A stretch of DNA of 64,000 nucleotides from Scylla paramamosain (Eukaryota > Arthropoda > Malacostraca > Decapoda > Portunidae), in contig NC_087181.1 of NCBI RefSeq assembly GCF_035594125.1, forward strand, positions 7,178,840-7,242,839, given 5' to 3'. Below, piece after piece: positions 49,794 through 63,713 of this stretch (its first letter is position 1; each line of letters begins with the position of its first letter). The notes below the pieces were generated by a model. It made no database searches. It had not been told where the DNA came from and was given only the letters and a program-made list of their open reading frames with translations. The position numbers were made by a program, and so were the translations under genes.

Positions 49794-49817
49794 CTTGTGG
49801 TTCATAAGAACCACAAG
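49794..49817. other. Hairpin-variant a1 monomer, perfect arms
   Basis: Left arm CTTGTGGTTC, loop ATAA, right arm GAACCACAAG. The loop differs by one base from that at 8015 but the arms are intact. Confidence 0.7.
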
Positions 49818-51227
49818 GCAAAAAACGCAAAAACTCGTGTATATAAAGAAGTTTCTTACATACCAAAATGCTGAAACTCATGAATAACAATCTTAATTGA
49901 GAAACAGAACAACATTACCAAATGCGTGTATTTTGAGTGTTTTTTTTTTTCACATTCTTCGCAAAACCCTAAATAGCATGCGAAACTAGCTTGATGTGGA
50001 AAAAAAATGACATTACCAGAAGTGTTTTTTGAGTGTTTTTGACCGTGTTAGGCAATAAAGCGCTAAAAAGCGGGGCAATCATATTACATTGGAATAAAAC
50101 CAACTTTTACCAAGAACTTGCCTTGAAGTGTTTTTCAGCTCCTTACATACCAAATTGCTAAAACGCATGCAAAACACTCCTTTATAGAGAAGTAGAATAA
50201 CAATACCAAAAACTAGTGTTTTGAGTGTTTTTTATCATATTACCTATAAAAACGCTTAAATACATGCAAAGATTCCCATATTTGGGAAACGAAAGGACAT
50301 TACGAGAAATGTGTATTATGAATCTTTTTAAGTTCCTTAAGTACCAAAATGTTAAAACCTACAAATAACACTCTTTATAGAGAAAAAAATAAATAAAAAA
50401 TAGCATTTTTATTTTTTTGTTATTCATGTTCATAGGTACCAACATGCCGAAATTCTGCCAAAATTCAGAGATATTATGTGGAAAAAACATTATCGAAAAA
50501 GTTAATTTTACCTATTTCTTCGGAGTTATGTTCCAAACCATAAAGTGTATCCAAAGCCAAAAATCTGATGAAATTTAACGACTTTACAAGAAACCTGTCT
50601 TTTGAGTGTTTTTCTGCATGTTAGGCACCAAAACGATCAATAATATGAATATCACTCTATATAGAAATCCAAAACAAAATTACTGAAAACGTGTCTTTTA
50701 AAAGATTTACGTAGAAAAACGCTAAAACGGATGCAAACAAACCAATATGAAGAAATAGAATAACATTACCAAAAAAAGTATATTTTGTGTGTTTTTGAGC
50801 TTGTTACTTAAAAAAAAAAAACGCGAAAATGGATGCAAACCACTCTATATAAGGAAAAAAAGGACATATCGAGAAACGTGTATAATGAGTATTTTATAGT
50901 TTCACCAGAATCACAAGGCAAAAAACGCAAAAACTCGACTGTATGGAGAATTTTTCAAGATAAGAAAATACTGAAACTCATGAATAACACTCTTAATCAA
51001 GAAACAGAACATTACTAAATGCGTTTATTTTGAGTGTTTTTTTACATTCTTAGTTACCAAAACCCCAACGAAAACTAGCTTTATGTGGGAAAAAAATGAC
51101 ATTACCAGAAAAGTGTATTTGAGTGTTTTTGAGCGTGTTAGGCAATAAAGCACTAAAAAGCAAGGCACACAAAATACATGGGAATAAAACCAACTTTTAC
51201 GAAGAACTTGCCTTTTAGTGTTTTTTG

Positions 51228-51706
51228 ACACGCATTTAGTAAGGTTGCTCTGTTTCACAATTAAGGGTGTTATTCTTGAGTTTCAGCATTTTGGTATATA
51301 GGAATCTTCTCCATATACACGAGTTTTTGCGTTTTTTGCCTTGTGGTTTTTTTGAACTATAAAACATTCATTTTAGACTTTTCTCGCAATGTCCCTTTGT
51401 TTCCCAATATAGAGTGCTTTGTATCAATTTTTGCGTTTTTTTTGTAGGTAACAAGCTCAAAAACACTCAAAATATACATTTTTGGTAATGTTTTTTCTGC
51501 TTCTTGATATTGGTTGGTTTGTATCAGATTTTGCGTTTTTCTACGTAAGACACTGAGAAGACACGTTTTCAGTAATTTTCTTTTGGATTCTCACATAGCG
51601 TGAGTTCCTTATTATTTATCGTTTTGGTGCCTAACATGCTGAAAAACACTCAAAAGACAGATTTCTAATAAGGTCTTTAATTTCCTCATATGGGAGGCTT
51701 TAAATG
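51228..51706 (-). repeat. Inverted satellite block 6
   Basis: Entry is at GTTTTTTGACACGCATTTAG and exit is after GGCTTTAAATG. It is the long a1 form, matching blocks at 12.4 and 27.6 kb. Confidence 0.87.
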
Positions 51707-54700
51707 TCTTTTCAGTGTTTTTGAGCGTGTTACGCAATAAAGCACTAAAAGCCAGGGCAATCATATTACATGGGAATAAAACCAAATTTTACCAAGAACT
51801 TGCCTTCAAGTGTTTTTGAGCTCCTTACATACCAAAACGCTAAAACGCATGCAAAATACATTTTATGGAGAAACAGAATAACATTACCAAATACATGTAT
51901 TTTGAGTGTTTTTGATCATGTTATCTATAAAAACGCTTAAATACATGCAAAGAACCTAATGTTTAGGAAACGAAAGGACATTACAAGAAACGTGTATTAT
52001 GAGTGTTTTTATTAAGTTCCTTCAGTACCAAAAAGCTAAAACCCACAAATAACACTTTTTAGAAAAAAAATTAATAAAGAAAAAAAAAATTTTAATAGGA
52101 ATTTTTTTTTTTTTGTTGTTTTTTTATCTTCATAGGTACCGAATTGCCAAAATTCAGCCAAAATTCAGAGAATTTATTTGGAAAAAAGAACATTATTATG
52201 AAAGTTAATTATAGCTTTTTTTTCTGATTGTTATGTACCAAAACCCAAAGTGCATGCAAAGCCACCTATATAGGGAAGTTAAACGACTTTACCAGAAACC
52301 TGTCTTTTCAGTGTTTTTCAGCATGTTAGGCACCAATAAGGTAAATAATATGAAAATCAGTCAATATGTGAATCCAAAACAAAATTACTGAAAACGTGTC
52401 TTTTCAGTGTTTTAGGTAGAAAAACGCTAAAGCGGATGCAAACCATCCTATATGAAGAAATAGAATAACATTACCAAAAAGATATATACTCATACGCAAA
52501 TACTCGTGTATATAGAGAAATTTTTACATACCAAAATGATGAAATGCATGAATAACACTTTTAATCGATTAAAATAGAACTACCTTACCAAATTGTGAAT
52601 TTTGAGTGTTTTTCACATTCTTAGTTACGAGTATGCCAAATTACATGCGAAACTAGCTTCATGTGGGGAAAAAAATGACATTACCAGAAGAGTGTCTTTT
52701 GAGTGTTTTTGAGCGTGATATGCAACAAAGCACTAAAATGCAGAACAATCACATTACATGGGAATAAAAACAACTTTTACGAAGAATTTGCCTTTAAGTG
52801 TTTTTTAACCCCTTATATACCAAACCACTAAAACGCATGCAAAACAAACTTTATGGAGAAACAGAATAACATTACCAAAAACATGTATTTTGAGTGTTTT
52901 TGATCATGTTATCTATAAAAACGCTTAAGTACATGCAAAGAACATTATGTTTGGGAAACAAAAGGACATTACGAGAAACGTGTATTATGAGTGTTTTTAT
53001 GAGTTCCTTAAGTACCAAAAAGCTAAAACCCACAAATAACACTCTTTATTTAGAAAAAAAATAAATAAAAATAGAAAAAATAAGAATTTTTTTTTTTATT
53101 ATTCATTTTTATAGGTATCGAGATGCCAAAATTCTAGGTAAATTCAGGATAATCATATGATAAAACAATATTATAAAAAAAAGTTAATTTCAGCTTTTTT
53201 TTCGGACTGTTATGTACCAAACCCTAAAGTGCATGCAAAGCCTCCAATGTGAGGAAATTAAACGACCTTACCAGAAATTTGTGTTTTGTGTGCTTTTTAG
53301 CATGTTAGGCACCAAACGAAAAATAAAAAGGAACTCACTCAAAATGGGAATCCAAAACAAAGTTATTGAAAACGTGTCTTCTCAGTGTTTTACGTAGAAA
53401 AAAACGTTAAAACGGATGCAAAAAAAAAACAATATCAAGAAATAGAAAAACGTTACCAAAAAGGTATATTTTGAGTGTTTTTGAGCTTTTTACCTACAAA
53501 AACGCAAAAATTGATGGAAAGCACTCTATATTGGGAAACAAAAGGACATTGCAAGAAAAATGTATAATGAGTGTTTTATAGTTCAAAAGAACCACAAAGC
53601 AAACAACGCAAAAACTTGTGTATATGGAGAGATTTACTAGATACCAAAATGCTGAAACTCATGAATAACACTATTAATTGAAAAACAGAATAACCTTACT
53701 AAATGCGTGTATTTTGAGTGCTTTTCACATTCTTAATTACCAAAAACCCCAAATTACATGAGAAAATAGCTTTGTGGGGAAAAAAAATGACTACCAGAAA
53801 AGTGTCTTATGAATGTTTTTCAGCGTGATAGGTAATAAAGCACTCAAAAGCAGGGCAATCACATTACATTGGAATAAAACCATTTTTTACCAAGAACTTG
53901 CCTTTAAGTGTTTTGAGCTCCTTATATACAAAACTGCTGAAACCCATGCAAAACACACTTTATGGAGAAACAGAATAACATTACCAAAACCTTGTATTTT
54001 GAGTGTTTTTGATCATGTTATCTATAAAAACGCTTAAATACATGCAAAGAACCTTATGTTTTGGAAACGAAAGGACATTACGAGAAACGTGTATTATTAG
54101 TGTTTTTAAGTTCCTTAAGTACCAAAAAGGTAAATCCCACAAATAACACTCTTTATTGAGAAAAAGTAAATAAATATATAAAAAATAAAAAAAATGGGAT
54201 TTTTTTTTTATTTATCTTCATAGGTACCGAGATGCCAAAATTCTGGGAAAATTCAGGACAAATATATGATAAAAGAATATTATCAAAAAAGTTAATTTTA
54301 GCTTTTTTTTCGGACTGTTATGTACCAAACCCTAAAGTGCATGCAAAGCCACCTATATGAGGAAATTAAACGACCTTATCAGAAATCTCTCTTTTGAGTG
54401 TTGTTCAGCATGTTAGGCACCAAAACAATAAATAATAAAGAACTCACTCTATATGGGAATTTAAAACAAAATTACTGAAAACGTGTGTTCTCAGTGTTTT
54501 ACGTAGAAAAACACTAAAACGGATGCAAACAAACCAATATAAAGAAATAGAAAAACATTACCAAAAAGGAATATTTTGAGTGTTTTTGAGCTTGTTACCT
54601 ATAAAAAAACACGAAAATTGATGCAAAGCACTGTATAATGGGAAAGAAAAAGACATTGCAAGAAAAATGTTAAATGAGTGTTTTATAGTTCAAAAGAACC

Positions 54701-57700
54701 ACAAGGCAAAAAATGCAAAAAAACTAGTGTATATGAAGAAGTTTCTTAGATACGAAAATGCTGAAACTCATGAACAACACTGTTAATCGAGAAACAGAAC
54801 AGTCTTACTAAATGTGTGTATTTTGAGTGCTTTTCACATTCTTAGTTACCAAAACCCCAAATTGCATGTGAAACCAGCTTTATGTGGGAAAAAAATGACA
54901 TTACAAGAAAAATGTCTTTAGAGTGTTTTTGAGCGTGTTAGGCAATAAACCACTAAAAAGCAGGGTAATCACATTACATTGGAATAAAACCAATTTTTAA
55001 TAATAACTTGCCTTTAAGTGTTTTTGAGCTCCTTATATACCAAAACACTAATACGCATGGAAATACACTTTTTAGTGAAACAGAATAACATTACCAAAAA
55101 CATGTATTTTGAGTGTTTTTGATCATGTTACCAATAAAAACGCTTAAATACCTGCAAAGAACCCTATTTTTGGGAAACGAAAGGACATTACTAGAAACGT
55201 GTATTATGAGTGTTTTTAAGTTCATGAAGTATGAAAAAGCTAAAAGCCACAAATTACACTCTTTATTGAGAAAAAATTAATAAATAAATAAAAAAATACG
55301 ATATTTTTTTTTTATTCTTATTCATATTCACAGGTAACGAGTTGCCAAAATTGGGGAAAAGTTCAGGAAATTATATGAAAAAAGAACATTATCAAAAAAG
55401 TTAAATTTAGCTTTTTTTTCATACTGTTATGTACCAAACCCCTAAAGTGCATGCAAATCCACCTATATGGGGAAATTAAACCTCTTTGCTAGAAAACTGT
55501 TTTATGAGTGTTTTTCAGTATGATAGGAACCAACACGATAAAACCCAAGAAAATCAATCTATATGGGAATCGAAAACACAATTACTGAAAACGTGTCTTT
55601 TCGGTGTTTTACGTAGAAAAACGCTAAAACGGATGCAAACTAACCAAAATGAAGAAATAGAATAACATTACCAAAAAGGTATATTTTGAGTGTTTTTTGT
55701 AATTGTTACCTACAAAAAACGCGAAAATGGATGGAAAGCACTCTATATAGGGAAGGAAAAGAACATTACGAGAAACGTGTATAATGAGTGTTTTATAGTT
55801 TCACAAGAACCACAAGGCAAAAAACGCAAAAGCTCGTGGTTATAAAGAAGTTTCTTACATTCCAAAATGCTGAAACTCATGAATAAGACTTTTAATTGAA
55901 AAACAGAACAACTTTACTAAATGCGTGTATTTTGAGTGCTTTTCGCATTCTTAGTTACAAAAATCCGAAATTACAAGCAAAACTAGTTTTACGTGGGAAA
56001 AAACGATATTACCAGAAAAGTGTCTTTTGAGTGTTTTAGATCGTGATATGCAACAATCACATTACATGGGAATAAAACCAACTTTTACCAAAAACATGCC
56101 TTTAAGTGTTTTTAACTCCTTACATAACAAAACGATAAAATGCATGCAAAACACCCTTTATGGAGAAACAAAATAACATTACCGAAAACATGAATTTTAA
56201 GTGGATATTACGAAAATTGTGTATTATGTTAGTTTTTAGGTTCCTTAAGTACCAAAAAGCTAAAACACACAAATAACACTCTTTATAGACAAAAAAAAAA
56301 AAAAAAAATTATATAAATGAATATAAATTTTTTTATTTTTTTTATTCATCTTCATAGGTACCGAGATGCCAAAGTTCTGGCAAAATTCAGGGAAATTAGG
56401 TAAAGAAAAAAAATTATAAAAAAAAAATTTTAGCTTTTTTCCGGAGTTATGTACCAAACCCTGAAGTGCATGCAAAGCTACCTATATGGGAAAATTACAC
56501 GTCTTTACTAGAAACCTGTACCAGAAGAAATTTCAACAATATTACTGAAAACAAGTCTTTTCAGAGATTTACGGAGAAAACTCTAAAACAGATGCAAACC
56601 AACCAATTTGAAGAAATAGAATAACATTACTAAAAAGGTATATTTTGAGTGCTTGTTACCTACAAAAAATTCAAAAATGGATGGAAAACACTCTATATTA
56701 GGAAACAAAAGAACATTACGAAAAACGTGTATAATGAGTGTTTTATAGTTTCACAAGAACCACAAGGCAATAAACGCAAAAACTCGTGTATATAGAGAAG
56801 TTTCTTACATACCAAAATGATGAAATACATGAATAACTCTTTTAAATCGAGAAACAGAACTACCCTACCAAATTGTGTATTTTGAGTGTTTTTCACATTC
56901 TTAGTTACGAAATTGCCAAATTACATGCAATGCAATACATGCAAATTACTAGCTTTATGTGGGAAAAAAATGACATTACCAGAAAAATGTCTTTTGAGTG
57001 TTTTTGAGCGTGATATGCAACAAAGCACTAAAAAGCAGAAAAATCACATTATTTGGGAATAAAACCAACTTTTACGAAGAACTTGCCTAAATTTGTTTTT
57101 TAAATCCTTGCATATCAAAACGCTAAAACGCATGTAAAACACCCTTTATGGAGAAAGAGAATAACATTACCAAAATTATGTATTTTGAGTGTTTTTGATA
57201 ATGTTACCTATAAAAACGCTTTAATACATGTAAAGAACCCTCTGTTTGTATAAGAAAAGGACATTACGAAAATCGTGTATTATGAGTGTTTTTAAGTTCC
57301 TTAAGTACCAAAAAGTTAAAACTCACAAATAACACTTTATAGAGAGAAAAAAAAAATTGTTATTCATCTTCATAGGTACCGAGATACCAAAATTCTGGAA
57401 AAATTCAGGAAAATTTTGTAAAAAAAAATATTATAAAAAAAATAATTTTTGCTTTTTTTTTTCCGGAGTTATGTACTAAACCCTGAAGTTCATGCAAAGC
57501 CACCTATATGGAGAAAATACTCGACTTCACCAGAAACCTGTCTTTTGAGTGTTTTTTTCAGCAATTCCAACAATATTACTGAAAACATGTCTTTTCAGTG
57601 ATTTACGTAGAAAAACGCTAAAACGGATGCAAACCAACCAATATGAAGAATTAGAATAACATTACCAAAATTATATATTTTGATGTGTTTGTTACCTACA

Positions 57701-57820
57701 TAAAAAAAAATGCGAAAATGGATGAAACGCACTCTATATTAGGAAAGAAAAGGACATTATGAGAAACGTGTATAATGAGTGTTTTATAGTTTCACAAGAA
57801 CCACAAGGCAACAATCTCAA
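51707..57820 (+). repeat. Forward HOR array, super-repeat copy 2, right part
   Basis: b2' landmarks lie at about 52135, 53114, 54223, 55333, 56358 and 57375. It is collinear with 28.06-32.26 kb to about 55.8 kb. A b5 stretch is deleted at 52486-52500 (ATATATACTCATACGC). Near 56197-56205 an a5 monomer is cut and joined to b1, and near 56520 b3 is reduced to a few bases. No gene is seen. Confidence 0.8.
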
Positions 57821-60800
57821 AAACTCAAAACACCTTTTATGGACAAACAGAATAACATTACCAAAAACATGTATTTTGAGTGTTTTTGATCATGTTATCT
57901 ATAAAAACGCTTAAATACATGCAAAGAACCTTATGTTTGGGAAACGAAAGGACATTACGAGAAATATGTATTATGAGTGTTTTTTAGTTCCTTAAGTACC
58001 AAAAAGCAAAAAATCCACAAATAACACTCTTTATTTAGAAAAATAAATCAATAAAAAAATAAAAAAAAGGATTTTTATTTTTGTTATTTTTCTTCATAGG
58101 TACTGAGATGCCAAAATTCTGGGAAAATTCCGGGCTATTATATGATAAAAGAAAATTATCAAAAAAGTTAATTTTAGCTTTTTTTTCGGACTGTTATATA
58201 CCAAACCCTAAAGTGCATGCAAAGCCTCTTATATGAGGAAATTAATCGACCTTAAAAGAAATCTGTCTTTTGAGTTTTTTTCAGAATGTTAGGCAACAAA
58301 ACGATCAATAAATAAGGAACTCACTCTATATGGGAATCCAAAACAAAATTACTTGAAACGTGTCTTCTCAGTGTTTTACGTAGAAAAAATCTAAAACGGA
58401 TGCAAACCAACCAATATAAAAATATAGAAAAACATTACCAAAAAGGTATATTTTGAGTGTTTTTGAGCTTGTTACCTACAAAAAACGCGAAAATTGATGC
58501 AAAGCACTCTATATTAGGAAATAAAAGGACATTGCAAGAAAAGTGTATAATTAGTGTTTTATAGTTCAAAAGAACCAAAAGGCAAAAAACGCAAAAACTT
58601 GTGGATATAGAGAAGTTTTCTACATACCAAAATGCTGAAACTCATGAATAACTTTTCTAATTGAGAAAGAGAATAACCTTACTAAATGCGTGTATTTTGA
58701 GAGCTTTTCACATTCTTAGTTACCAAAACCCCAAACTGCATGGGAAACCAGCTTTATGTGAGAAAAAAAATGACATTACCAGAAAAATGTCTTTTGAGTG
58801 GTTTTGAGCCTGATAGGTTATAAAGCACTAAAAAGCAGGGCAATCACATTGCATTTTGAATAAAACCAATTTTTATCAAGAACATGCCTTTAAGTGTTTT
58901 TGAGCTCCTTATATACCAAAACATTAAAATGCATGCAAAATACACTTTATAGTGAAACAGAATAACATTACCAAAAAACATGTATTTTGAGTGTTTTTGA
59001 TCATGTTACCAATAAAAACGCTTAAATACATGTTTCTTAAACACATCAGTTTCTTACCTACAAAAAACGCGAAAATCGATGCAAAACACTCCCTATTGGG
59101 AAAGAAAAGGACATGACGAGAAATGTGTATAATGAGTGTCTTATTATTTTTGAGCAAACGAACTTCTGGTTCAGAAGAACCAGAAGGCAAAAAACGCAAA
59201 AAACTCGTGTATATGAAGAAGTTTCTTAGATACCAAAATGCTGAAACTCATGAATAACATTATTAATTGAGAAACAGAACAACCTTACCAAATGTGTGTA
59301 TTTTGAGTGTTTTTTCACATTCTTAGCAAAACACCAAATAGCACGCGAAACAATGTTGGAAAAAAATGACATTAACAGAAGTGTCTTTTCAGTGTTTTTG
59401 AGCGTGTTAGGGAATAAATCACAAAAAAAAAAAAAAAAAACAGGGCAATCACATTACATGGGAATAAAACCAACTTTTACGAAGAACTTGCCTTGAAGTA
59501 TTTTCGACCTTACAAACCAAAACGCTAAAGCGCATGCAAAAAACTCCTTTATGGAAAAGCAGAATAACATTACTAAAAAAATGTGTTTTAAGTGTTTTTG
59601 GTCATGTTACCTATAAAAACGCTTAAATACATGCAAAGAACCCAATGCTTGGGAAACGAAAGGACATTACGAGAAACGTGTATTAGGACCATTTTTAAGT
59701 TCCTTAAGTACCAAAACGTTAAAACCCACAAATAACACTCTTTATAGAGAAAAAAAAAATAAATAAATAAATAGCTTTTTTTTATATTGATTGAAAATTA
59801 AGGGAATTTATGTGGAAAAAAGAACATTATCAAAAAAGTTAAATATAGCTCTTTTTCGGATTTTATGTACGAAACTCTAAAGTGCATGCCACCTATATAA
59901 GGAAGTTAAACGACTTTACCAGAAACCTGTCTTTTTAGTGTTTTTCAGCATGTTAGGCACGAAAACAATAAATAATATGGAAGTCAGTCAATATGTGAAT
60001 CCAAAACAAAATTACTGAAAACGTGTCTTTTCAGTGTTTTACGTAGAAAAACGCTAAAACGGATGCAAACCAACAAATATGAAGAAATAGAATGACATTA
60101 CCAAAAAGTGTTTTTGAGCTTTTTACCTACAAAAAACGCGCAAATGGATGGAAAGCACTCTATATTGGGAAGGAAAAGGACATTACGAGAAACGTGTATA
60201 ATGAGTGTTTTATAGTTTCATAAGAACCACAAGGCATAAAACGCAAAAACTCGTGTATATAGAGAAGTTTCCTACATACCAAAACGCTAAAACTCATGAA
60301 TAGCACTTTTAATTGAAAAACAAAACTACCTCATTAAATGTGTGTATTTTGAGTGTTTTTTCACAATCTTAGTTACGAAAATTCCAAATTACATGCGATA
60401 CTAGCTTTATGTGGGAAAAAAAATGACATTACCAGAAAAGTGTCTTTTGAGTGTTTTTGAGCGTTATATGAAACAAAACACTAAAAAGCAGAACAATCAC
60501 ATTACATTGGAAAAAAAAACGAATTTTACGAAGAACTTGCCTTTAAGTGTTTTTTAACTCCTTACATACCAAAACACTAAACGCATGCAAAACAACCTTT
60601 ATGGAGAAACAGAATAACATTAACAAAAACATGTATTTTGAATTTTTTTGATCATGTTACCTATAAAATCGCTTAAATATATGCAAAGAACCCTATGTTT
60701 CTGAAACGAAAGGACATTACGAAAATCGTGTATTATGAGTATTTTTAAGTTCCTAAAGTACCAAAAATCTAAAACCCACAAATTTTCTCTTTATAGAGAG

Positions 60801-61843
60801 AGAAAAAAAAAAAACAATTAAAAAAATAGATTTTTTTTTTGTTATTCATCTTTATAGGTACCGATATGCCAAAATTCTGAGAAAATTCAGGGAAATTATG
60901 TTAAAAAAAAAAATAATAATTTTAGCTTTTTCCGGAGTTATGTACGAAACCCGGAAGTGCATGCAAAGCCACCTATATGGGGAAATTACACGACTTTACA
61001 AGAAACGTGTTTTCAACATTTTCAACAATATTACTGAAAACGTGTCTTTTCAGTTTTAGGCTAGAACGCTAAACGGATGCAAACCAACCAATATGAAGAT
61101 AAAGAATAACATTACAAAAAAGTTGTGTTTTTGAGCTTGTTACCTACAAAAACGCAAAAATGAATGCAAAGCAGTCTATATTGGGAAACAAAAGGATATT
61201 ACATGAAAATTTTATAATGAATGTTTTAATAGTTTTTAAGAACCATAAGGGAAAAAACGCAAAAACTCGTATATATGGAGAAGTTTCTTAGATACCAAAA
61301 TGATGAAACTCATGAATAACACTCTTAATTGAGAAACAGAACAATCATAGGAAATGAGTGTATTTTCAGTGTTTTTTTTTCACATTCTTAGTTGTCCAAC
61401 CCCAAATTACATGCTAAACTGTGAAAAAAAAAGAAATTACTAGAAAACTAACTTTTTAGTGTTTTTTCAGCGTGTTTGGCAATAAAGCACTAAAAAGCAG
61501 GGCAATCACATTGCATGGGAATATAACCAACTTTTACCAAGAACTTGCCTTTAAGTTTTTTTGAGCTCCTTACATACCAAAACGCTAAAACCCATGCAAA
61601 ACACCATTTATGGAAAAACAGAATAACATTATGAAAAACATGTATTTTGAGTGCTTTTGAGCTTGTTACCAATAAAAACGCTTTAGTACATGCAAAGAAC
61701 CCTATGTTTGGGAATGAAAGGACATTACGAGGAATGTGTATTATGAGTGTTTATAAGTTCCATAAGTACCAAAAAGCTAAAACCCACAAATAAAATATGA
61801 AAAAAATTAGGAATTTTTTTCTTTTTTTTTATTCATCTTCATA
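57821..61843 (+). repeat. HOR array leading into super-repeat copy 3
   Basis: b2' landmarks lie at about 58109 and 60858. At 59030-59050 an a5 monomer joins b5 through a short unmatched TTTCTTAAACACATCAG stretch. At about 59779 the usual TTCATAGGTACC is lost (TTATATTGATTGAAAATTAAGG). 60.2-61.83 kb matches 18.0-19.63 kb. No gene is seen. Confidence 0.75.
59163..59186. other. Hairpin-variant a1 monomer with compensatory change
   Basis: Left arm CTTCTGGTTC (59163-59172), loop AGAA, right arm GAACCAGAAG (59177-59186). Relative to the common form CTTGTGGTTC/GAACCACAAG, one G-to-C change in the left arm is matched by a C-to-G change at its pairing position, so the hairpin stays perfect. Confidence 0.75.
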
Positions 61844-63713
61844 GGTACAGAGATGCCAAAATTCTGAGAAAATTCAGGGCAATCATATGATAAAAGAAAA
61901 TTATCAAAAAAGTTAATTTCAGCTTTTTTTTCGGACTGTTATGTACCAAAACCTAAAGTGCATACAAAGCACTTTGCATGAGGAAGTTAAACTACCTTAC
62001 CAGAAATCTATGTTTTGAGTGTTTTTTTTTAGCATGTTAGGCACTAAAACGATAAATAATAAGGAACTCACTCTATATGGGAATCCAAAACAAAGTTACT
62101 GAAAACGTGTCTTCTCAGTGTTTTACGTAGAAAAACGCTAAAACGGATAAAAACAACCAATATCAAGAAATAGAGAAACGTTACTAAAAAGGTATATTTT
62201 GAGTGTTTTTGAGCTTGTTACCTACAAAAAAACGCGAAAATTGATGCAAAGCACTCTACATTGGGAAAAAAAAAAGGACATTGCAAGAAAAGTGTAAAAT
62301 AAGTGTTTTATAGTTCAAAAGAACCACAAGGCAAAATCTCATGTATATGGAGAGGTTTCCTAGATAAAAAAAAATGCTAAAACTCATGTATAACACTCCT
62401 AATTAAGAAACAGAACAACCTTAATAAATGCATGTATTTTGAGTGCTTTTCACATTCATAGTTACCAAAACCCAAATTGCATGCGAAAATAGATTTATGG
62501 GAAAAAAAAATTTTACCAGAAAAGTGTCTTTTGAGTGTTTTTGAGAGTGATACGCAATAAAGCACTAAAAAGGAGGGCAATCACATTACATTGGAGGAAA
62601 ACGAATTTTTACCAAGAATTTCCCTTTAAGTGTTTTTGAGCTCCATATATACCAAAAAACTAAAGCGCATGCAAAACACTCTTTAAGGTGAAACAGAATA
62701 ATATTAAGAAAAACATGTATTTTGAGTGTTTTTAATCATATTACCAATAAAAACGATTAAATATATGTAAAGAACACTATTTTTGGGAAATGAAAGGAGA
62801 TTACGAGAAACGTGTATTTATAGTTTTTTTTAGTTCATTAATTACCAAAAGGCTAAAAGCCACAAATAACACACTTTATTGAAAAACAATAAATAAATAA
62901 AAAAATACGTTATTTTTTTCTTTCTTATTCATCTTCACAGGTATCGAGATGCCAAAATTCGGGCAAAATTCAGGAAATTATGTGAAATAAACACACTATC
63001 AAAAAAGTTAAATTTAGCTTTTTTTTCGGATGGTTATGTACCAAACCCTTAAAGTGCAAGCAAAGCCACTTATATGGGGAAATTAAACGTCTTTGCAAGA
63101 AAACGGTCTTATGAGAGTTTTTCAGCATCTTAGGAACCAACACGATAAATAACATGGAAATCAATCTATATAGGAATCCAAAACAAAATTACTAAAAACG
63201 TGTCTTTTCGGTGTTTTACGTAGAAAAACGCTAAAACGGATGCAAACCAACCAATACGAAGAAATAAAATAACATTATCAAAAAGGTATATTTTGAGTGT
63301 TTTTGAAATTGTTACCTACAAAAAAAGCAAAAATGGATGGAAAGCACTCTATATTGGGAAGCAAAAGGCACCAAAAGCAAGTTAGGCACCAAAACGATAA
63401 ATAATATGAAAGTCACTCTATATGGAAATCCAAAACAAAATTACTGGAAACGTGTCTTTTAAAAGACTTACGTAGAAAAACGCTAAAAGGGATGCAAACC
63501 AACCAATATAATGAAATATAATAACTTTACAAAAAATATATATTTTGTGTGTTCTTGAGCTTGTTACATAAAAAAAACAAGAAAATGGATGCAAAGCACT
63601 TTATATAAGGAAAAAAAAGGACATAACGAGAAACGTGTATAATAAGTGTTTTATAGTTTCACCAGAATCACAAGGCAAAAAACGCAAAAACTCGACTGTA
63701 TGGAGAAGTAGAA
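61844..63713 (+). repeat. Super-repeat copy 3, left part
   Basis: b2' landmarks lie at about 61844 and 62941. It is collinear with 19635 and 39996 onward, but one HOR unit (the CACAG-type unit at 21836/42238) is missing. b5 at 63360 passes straight to the b5-to-b3 join GCACCAAAAGCAAG. The block then runs b3, b4, b5 and part of a1 into the palindrome. No gene is seen. Confidence 0.78.

Larger units (their letters stand above)
48579..51227 (+). repeat. Forward HOR array right of the LINE
   Basis: The a3 monomer resumes at CATTGGAATAAC. The a4-to-b4 join follows at about 48648, matching 24998. b2' landmarks lie at 49511 and 50435, a hairpin-type a1 at 49794, and a TTTTAAAAGATTTACG b4 at 50695. 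It is collinear with 24.93-27.57 kb. The open frames at 48736-48961, 49470-49890 and 50833-51258 are satellite sequence. Confidence 0.8.
39996..59030 (+). repeat. Super-repeat copy 2 (interrupted by the Jockey-like LINE)
   Basis: This is the second copy of the block described at 19635-32280, in the same order and orientation. Collinearity holds to about 55.8 kb. After 55.9 kb copy 2 carries about 2 kb (two units with b2' at 56358 and 57375, a3 of the GTGATATGCAACAA type) not present at the same place in copy 1. Matching to copy 1 resumes at 57.82 kb and continues to about 59.03 kb. Confidence 0.75.
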
